DNA from: Hyphomicrobiales bacterium | GTDB taxonomy: Bacteria; Pseudomonadota; Alphaproteobacteria; Rhizobiales; Beijerinckiaceae | Assembly: GCA_900299065.1 (NCBI GenBank) | Contig: OMIJ01000013.1 | Coordinates: 1 to 10,432 of the forward strand | Direction: 5' to 3' | DNA: 10,432 bases | Translations under genes and position numbers: made by a program | Notes under the pieces: model-generated | The model's database searches: none | The model's input: the letters and a program-made list of their open reading frames with translations, nothing else | What the model was told of the DNA's origin: nothing | Shown here: positions 7,343 to 10,432 of the stretch, in pieces | How the letters are laid out: each line of letters begins with the position of its first letter | How positions within the stretch are numbered: position 1 is the first letter of the stretch

Positions 7343-8371
7343 TCAAGTTTTGGCGCGAGGGTGAGCGGCCTGATAGGCCTCAAACAAGCGTGTCGCGTCA
7401 ACGGCCGTATAGACTTGCATCGATGACAGGGACGCATGACCCAGCAATTCCTGAATGCTGCGCAAATCCCCGCCTCTGGCCAGAAGATGAGTGGCGAAGG
7501 AATGACGCAAGGCATGGGGGGTTGCATGAGCCGAAAGTCCCAGCGCGCCCCTCAATCGCTCCACTGTCAATTGCACAATACGAGCCCTTAGCGGGCCCCC
7601 CTTGGCCCCTAAAAACAAAGGACCATCAGTATCAATGAAATGGGGGCAGAGTTTAAGATAGGTCTCGATCCCCTCACTAATGGGCCGGATTATCGGAACC
7701 TCACGTTTTTTGCCGCCCTTGCCAAGAATAGTCAGGGTCTCCTGGCCGTTCAGCGGGGCATCCTTGCGTAAAATACTCAGGGCTTCAGAAATGCGCAGCC
7801 CCGCCCCATAGAGCAGGCCCAGAACAGCCGCATCGCGGGCCAGAATCCAAGGTTCGGTTTGCTCCAAGGCTGGATCGGCGGCATCTGTCATACGGATCGC
7901 AATCTCAGCCGCTAAAGGCTTTGGCAGTCCGCGCATGATCTTTGGGGTCTTGACCGCAAAAAGGGCCGGCGAGGTCACCAACCCCATACGATTGAGATAT
8001 CTTGCTAAGGACCTCAGGCCGGCAAGGCCGCGCAGAATGGACTTATTACCAATTCCCATTGAGCGTCGAGACGCCATAAAGGCGCGGAGCACGAGCGGCT
8101 GAATCTCATCAAATGACTTAAAATCAATAGGATGATTGTTCTTTTGTGACAAAAAATCCAAAAACTGCCGCGCATCGCGCCTATAGGATTGAATGGTTAA
8201 GCTGGAATGGCGCTTTTCATGTTCCAAATAGTCAAGCCAGCGCGAATAGGCTGAAGCAAAGTCTCCCGAGACAGGAAGCTGAGCCAATGCCTCATCCGCT
8301 GTTTCAGTCATAGACCTGGCTGGCTTGATCATTCGATCATCATGCCGAGATTGCGCCGCAGAGACAATCAA
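7343..8371 (-). CDS. xerC: Site-specific tyrosine recombinase XerC
   Basis: A tyrosine recombinase that, with XerD, resolves chromosome dimers at dif. Numbering is from the TTG at 8371 (342 residues). The N-terminal SAM-like DNA-binding domain is at about 38-130 (EHEKRHSSLTIQSYRRD). The catalytic residues are all present: R193 in GAGLRISEAL, K218 in LGKGGK, H286 and R289 in TPHALRHSFATH, H312 in ELLGHASLSS and the nucleophile Y321 in YTAVD. The ending EAYQAAHPRA is typical of alphaproteobacterial XerC, which favours XerC over XerD or a phage integrase. The start is uncertain. TTG overlaps the zeta-subunit stop (TTGA) but its Shine-Dalgarno is too close. ATG at 8332 or 8311 would give 329 or 322 residues, and the last fits the family length best. 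Confidence 0.93.
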   Translation of the reverse strand: MIVSAAQSRHDDRMIKPARSMTETADEALAQLPVSGDFASAYSRWLDYLEHEKRHSSLTIQSYRRDARQFLDFLSQKNNHPIDFKSFDEIQPLVLRAFMASRRSMGIGNKSILRGLAGLRSLARYLNRMGLVTSPALFAVKTPKIMRGLPKPLAAEIAIRMTDAADPALEQTEPWILARDAAVLGLLYGAGLRISEALSILRKDAPLNGQETLTILGKGGKKREVPIIRPISEGIETYLKLCPHFIDTDGPLFLGAKGGPLRARIVQLTVERLRGALGLSAHATPHALRHSFATHLLARGGDLRSIQELLGHASLSSMQVYTAVDATRLFEAYQAAHPRAKT

Positions 8372-8691
8372 TTCCCTTGTTTTATTTGTTGAATTGCTTC
8401 TGCCAAAAACTCATCCATGGAGCGGCGGATCTGATGGTCGGAGGCTGTGACACCGGCTTTGTCAAAATCAGCGCGAACCTGCTTGAATACATCCTGGTCG
8501 CCCGCTTCCTGAAGATCAACGGCAACTAGGGTTTTGGCATAGGCTTCTGCCTCTGCGCCCGTCTTTCCGAGCTTATCAGCTGCCCAAAGGCCCAAGAGTC
8601 GATTACGTCTCGCCTCGGCCTTGAATTGCAGTTCGGAGTCCAGAGCAAATTTCTTTTCAAAGCCTTCGCCACGTTTCTCAAATGAACTCAT
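8368..8691 (-). CDS. F1Fo-ATP synthase inhibitor subunit zeta (DUF1476)
   Basis: A 107-residue protein of the DUF1476 family, known from Paracoccus denitrificans as the zeta subunit. There it binds F1 and blocks ATP hydrolysis by the synthase. The family hallmark FKAEARRNRLLGLWAA is at 23-38, and EAGDQDVFKQVRADF is at 62-76. The N-terminal MSSFEKRGEGFEKKFALD corresponds to the segment that is inhibitory in Paracoccus; inhibitory strength differs between alphaproteobacteria and cannot be read here. I chose the ATG at 8691 over the in-frame ATG at 8700: AAGGG at 8701-8705 lies nine bases before the former but touches the latter, and family members begin this way. The gene is divergent from purC and its stop overlaps the longest possible xerC frame, so the two are probably co-transcribed. 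Confidence 0.93.
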   Translation of the reverse strand: MSSFEKRGEGFEKKFALDSELQFKAEARRNRLLGLWAADKLGKTGAEAEAYAKTLVAVDLQEAGDQDVFKQVRADFDKAGVTASDHQIRRSMDEFLAEAIQQIKQGN

Positions 8692-8974
8692 TTTAATCAT
8701 CCCTTGCTAAAGGCACGCGAGAATCTCAGATAAGTAGTCAATCCAGAAATTCTAGCTCAAACACTCACGATTTGCAGTTAACATCCTGAAGCTTGGCTGA
8801 ATGTTCCGTTGTATATAAGGCACCAATCGGTTACCCCTTAATTGAATTACGGTTTGGATGGGCTCTGATTCCCTCTTTTGCCTTGCCTGAAACAAAGTTT
8901 GAGCGCTGGTAGCCAAGAGCCGAGTTAGAACCCAAACCGCCGTTAAACCTTTACTCAAGCCACGGTTGACGCCC
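8692..8974. promoter_or_regulatory. Divergent intergenic region between the zeta-subunit gene and purC
   Basis: About 280 bases without a credible gene must hold promoters for both directions. Candidates are weak. On the minus strand, TAGAAT (8754 down to 8749) resembles a -10 box about 58 bases before the zeta start, but its -35 is poor (TGCAAA). On the plus strand, TTGGCT (8793-8798) and TATAAG (8814-8819) are only 15 bases apart. TAATTGAATTA (8839-8849) is a short perfect palindrome around a central G. A nested inverted repeat occupies 8850-8939. The start sites remain unproven. Confidence 0.4.
8850..8939 (+). repeat. Nested inverted repeat upstream of purC
   Basis: CGGTTTGG (8850-8857) pairs perfectly with CCAAACCG (8932-8939). 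Inside it GGCTCT (8861-8866) pairs with AGAGCC (8916-8921), and AAAC (8890-8893) pairs with GTTT (8897-8900) around an AAA loop. The arms nest in the right order for one long interrupted stem ending 35 bases before the purC ATG. If transcription starts upstream of 8850 this is a structured leader; otherwise the outer arms could be a split operator. No known purine riboswitch core is recognisable. Confidence 0.4.
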
Positions 8975-9739
8975 ATGAATCGCCGTCGTCGCATTTACGA
9001 AGGCAAAGCCAAGGTCCTCTATGAAGGCCCAGAACCCGGAACATTAATTCAGCATTTCAAGGACGATGCCACCGCTTTCAACGCAAAGAAGCGTGACGTC
9101 ATTGATGGCAAGGGCGTGCTGAACAACAGAATATCGGAATTTATTTTCCAGAATCTCAATGCGATTGGCGTGCCGACCCATTTCATTCGTCGCCTCAATA
9201 TGCGTGAACAATTGATCAGGGAAGTGGAGATTGTCCCGCTCGAAGTCGTTGTCCGCAATGTGGCTGCCGGCTCTCTGTCGCAAAGATTGGGTCTTGAAGA
9301 AGGCACACAGCTGCCACGCTCAATCATCGAATTCTATTACAAAAACGATGCTCTCAATGATCCCATGGTGTCTGAAGAGCATATCACCGCTTTCGGCTGG
9401 GCTAATCCCCAAGAGATCGATGATATTATGGCTCTGGCCATTCGCGTGAATGACTTCCTCTCCGGACTCTTTCTGGGCGTTGGCATTCGCCTGGTCGATT
9501 TCAAAATCGAATGCGGCCGTCTGTGGGAAGGCGAAATGATGCGCATTGTCGTTGCCGATGAAATCTCACCTGACTCCTGTCGTTTGTGGGATGTGAAATC
9601 CAACGATAAAATGGATAAAGACCGTTTCCGTCGTGACATGGGCGGATTGGTTGAGGCCTATACAGAAGTGGCTCGCCGTCTGGGCATTCTTCAGGACAAT
9701 GAGCCTCCGCGCACAGGCGGGCCTAAACTCGTGCAGTGA
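8975..9739 (+). CDS. purC: Phosphoribosylaminoimidazole-succinocarboxamide synthase (SAICAR synthetase)
   Basis: A 254-residue PurC. It joins CAIR and L-aspartate using ATP to make SAICAR in purine biosynthesis. The ATP-binding N-terminus is RRRIYEGKAKVLYEG (4-18). DGKGVLNNRISE lies at 44-55. The first family signature IVPLEVVVRNVAAGS is at 86-100 and the second LVDFKIECG at 173-181, where Cys replaces the usual Phe. VADEISPDSCRLWD is at 193-206. I chose the ATG at 8975, because related proteins begin MNRRRRIYEGKAK; an in-frame TTG at 8966 would add three residues. No convincing Shine-Dalgarno precedes it. The protein is somewhat longer than E. coli PurC, with a short Pro/Gly-containing tail from about 241. 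It leads the purC-purS-purQ group. Confidence 0.97.
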   Translation: MNRRRRIYEGKAKVLYEGPEPGTLIQHFKDDATAFNAKKRDVIDGKGVLNNRISEFIFQNLNAIGVPTHFIRRLNMREQLIREVEIVPLEVVVRNVAAGSLSQRLGLEEGTQLPRSIIEFYYKNDALNDPMVSEEHITAFGWANPQEIDDIMALAIRVNDFLSGLFLGVGIRLVDFKIECGRLWEGEMMRIVVADEISPDSCRLWDVKSNDKMDKDRFRRDMGGLVEAYTEVARRLGILQDNEPPRTGGPKLVQ

Positions 9740-9781
9740 AGGTCTTTGACCTTTTCATAAACACAATCACATTTGATTGTG
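9737..9781 (+). other. Two small hairpins between purC and purS
   Basis: AAGGTC (9739-9744) and GACCTT (9748-9753) form a 6-bp stem that starts on the last base of the purC stop codon and is followed by a short T stretch. CACAATCA (9762-9769) and TGATTGTG (9774-9781) form a perfect 8-bp stem with a CATT loop. Neither has the GC-rich stem plus long T run of a strong terminator. They could act as a leaky terminator or processing site between purC and purSQ. Confidence 0.5.
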
Positions 9782-9807
9782 CCTGATTACCTATCTTCGG
9801 GGACCCG

Positions 9808-10047
9808 ATGAAAGCTCGTATCATCATCACTCTTAAATCAGGCGTGCTTGATCCGCAGGGGAAAGCGATTGAAGGGGCTCTAAAGTCTCTGGATGTTTCT
9901 AATGTCCTTGGCGTGAGACAAGGTAAAGTCTTCGATATAGAAATTGATGCTGCCAATAAGGCCGAAGCTGAAACAAAGCTGAAAATCGCCTGCGAGAAAC
10001 TTCTGGCCAATACAGTTGTCGAAAACTACCAGATCGAATTGCTCTGA
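9808..10047 (+). CDS. purS: Phosphoribosylformylglycinamidine synthase subunit PurS
   Basis: A 79-residue PurS, the usual size. PurS dimers bridge the amidotransferase PurQ and the synthetase PurL in the three-part FGAM synthase, which converts FGAR, glutamine and ATP to FGAM. Its presence shows that this organism uses the split enzyme rather than the fused PurL of E. coli. Visible family features are the opening MKARIIITLKSGVLDPQGKA, the VRQGKVFDIEI strand (36-46) and the ending NTVVENYQIELL. GGGGA (9799-9803), four bases from the ATG, is the ribosome binding site. It precedes purQ by 11 bases, so the two are surely co-transcribed. Confidence 0.96.
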   Translation: MKARIIITLKSGVLDPQGKAIEGALKSLDVSNVLGVRQGKVFDIEIDAANKAEAETKLKIACEKLLANTVVENYQIELL

Positions 10048-10058
10048 CAGGATTGGCC

Positions 10059-10416
10059 ATGAAAGCAGCAATCATTCTGTTCCCTGGCTCAAATCGTGAA
10101 GGCGATGTTGCACGCGCCCTTCATCAAGCAACCGGACTTCAGCCACAAATTATTTGGCACTCGGACGAGCATCTTCCGCAAGGTACGGATCTCGTCGTTC
10201 TGCCCGGCGGCTTCAGCTATGGCGATTATCTCAGATGTGGCGCCATTGCGGCACGCGCCAAAATCATGACAGCTGTGCGTGAACATGCAGCGCGCGGTGG
10301 TCTTGTTCTTGGTATTTGCAATGGATTTCAGATTTTGGTGGAGTCAGGCCTTCTGCCGGGTGTTCTCATGCGCAATACAAATCTGCGCTTCATTTGCCGC
10401 ATGCAACACTTACGTG
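10059..10416 (+). CDS. purQ: Phosphoribosylformylglycinamidine synthase subunit PurQ, 5' part (partial)
   Basis: The first 119 codons of PurQ, the class I glutamine amidotransferase that feeds ammonia to PurL. AGGA (10049-10052) is a good Shine-Dalgarno six bases before the ATG. ILFPGSNREGD (6-16), LPGGFSYGDYLRCGAIA (48-64) and the nucleophile elbow LGICNGFQIL (84-93) with C87 are present. The catalytic His and Glu near the C-terminus lie beyond the end. The frame stays open to the last base, but from 10417 onward the sequence is adapter-like. The final residues AVSYT are therefore not real; family members continue HLRV here, and the genomic base G10416 fits a Val codon. About half the gene is missing because the contig stops. 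Confidence 0.95.
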
Positions 10417-10432
10417 CTGTCTCTTATACACA
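10417..10432. other. Residual Tn5/Nextera mosaic-end adapter (assembly artefact)
   Basis: The terminal 16 bases, CTGTCTCTTATACACA, are identical to the first 16 of the 19-base Tn5 mosaic end used in Nextera libraries. The match begins inside purQ exactly where conservation with PurQ breaks off. This is untrimmed adapter and not genomic sequence or a natural transposon end: nothing of Tn5 follows, and the contig ends here. Confidence 0.93.

Noticed and set aside
7343..8371. Tyrosine recombinase as a sign of an integrated mobile element
   Set aside because: The sequence has XerC-type features, the flanking genes are housekeeping, and there is no tRNA, attachment-site repeat or phage gene nearby.
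8775..8960. TTAAC-like bits (near 8778 and 8945) as CtrA binding sites
   Set aside because: The half-sites do not have the TTAA-N7-TTAAC spacing or a full match, so chance occurrence in this AT-richer region is sufficient.
8752..8994. An 80-codon minus-strand reading frame covering most of the zeta-purC intergenic region
   Set aside because: It starts inside the purC coding region in antisense and has no recognisable domain or hydrophobic pattern. It would also occupy the region that must hold both promoters.
10417..10432. A real Tn5-like transposon end inserted in purQ
   Set aside because: Only the 16 bases of the mosaic end used in library kits are present, at the very end of the contig. 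No transposon sequence follows, so adapter carry-over explains it.

Overview
The window is a housekeeping stretch from an alphaproteobacterium, most likely of the order Hyphomicrobiales (Rhizobiales). The assignment rests on three things: a contiguous sucC-sucD-sucA-sucB-lpd cluster; a gene for the F1-ATPase zeta subunit (DUF1476), a family largely restricted to Alphaproteobacteria, placed divergently upstream of purC; and a PurC that starts with the Rhizobiales-like MNRRRRIYEGKAK. Base composition is fairly balanced, less GC-rich than many free-living rhizobia. I cannot name a genus.

Region 1 (1-6750, + strand) is the lower TCA-cycle cluster. It holds the 3' end of sucC, then sucD (succinyl-CoA ligase), sucA (E1o), sucB (E2o) and lpd (E3 of the 2-oxoglutarate dehydrogenase complex). 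Together these enzymes take 2-oxoglutarate to succinyl-CoA and on to succinate, with formation of NADH and a nucleoside triphosphate. sucC and sucD overlap by one base. The later genes are 59 to 88 bases apart, and a strong hairpin lies between sucD and sucA.

Region 2 (6781-8691) starts with a small membrane protein of unknown function on the + strand, trailing lpd. It converges with a one-base gap on a minus-strand pair: the gene for the ATP synthase inhibitor subunit zeta, then the tyrosine recombinase gene xerC, whose longest reading frame overlaps the zeta stop codon.

Region 3 (8692-10416) is a divergent intergenic region of about 280 bases, containing a nested inverted repeat, followed by the purine biosynthesis genes purC, purS and a 3'-truncated purQ on the + strand. 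PurS and PurQ belong, with PurL (not in the window), to the three-part FGAM synthase.

The last 16 bases (10417-10432) match the Tn5/Nextera mosaic end. They are almost certainly residual sequencing adapter, so the purQ truncation is a contig end and not biology. I found no mobile element, CRISPR array, tRNA, rRNA, defence system or other clearly novel system. The findings are modest: gene-junction structures, start-site questions, an uncharacterised membrane protein and an atypical E3/E1-binding domain in SucB.
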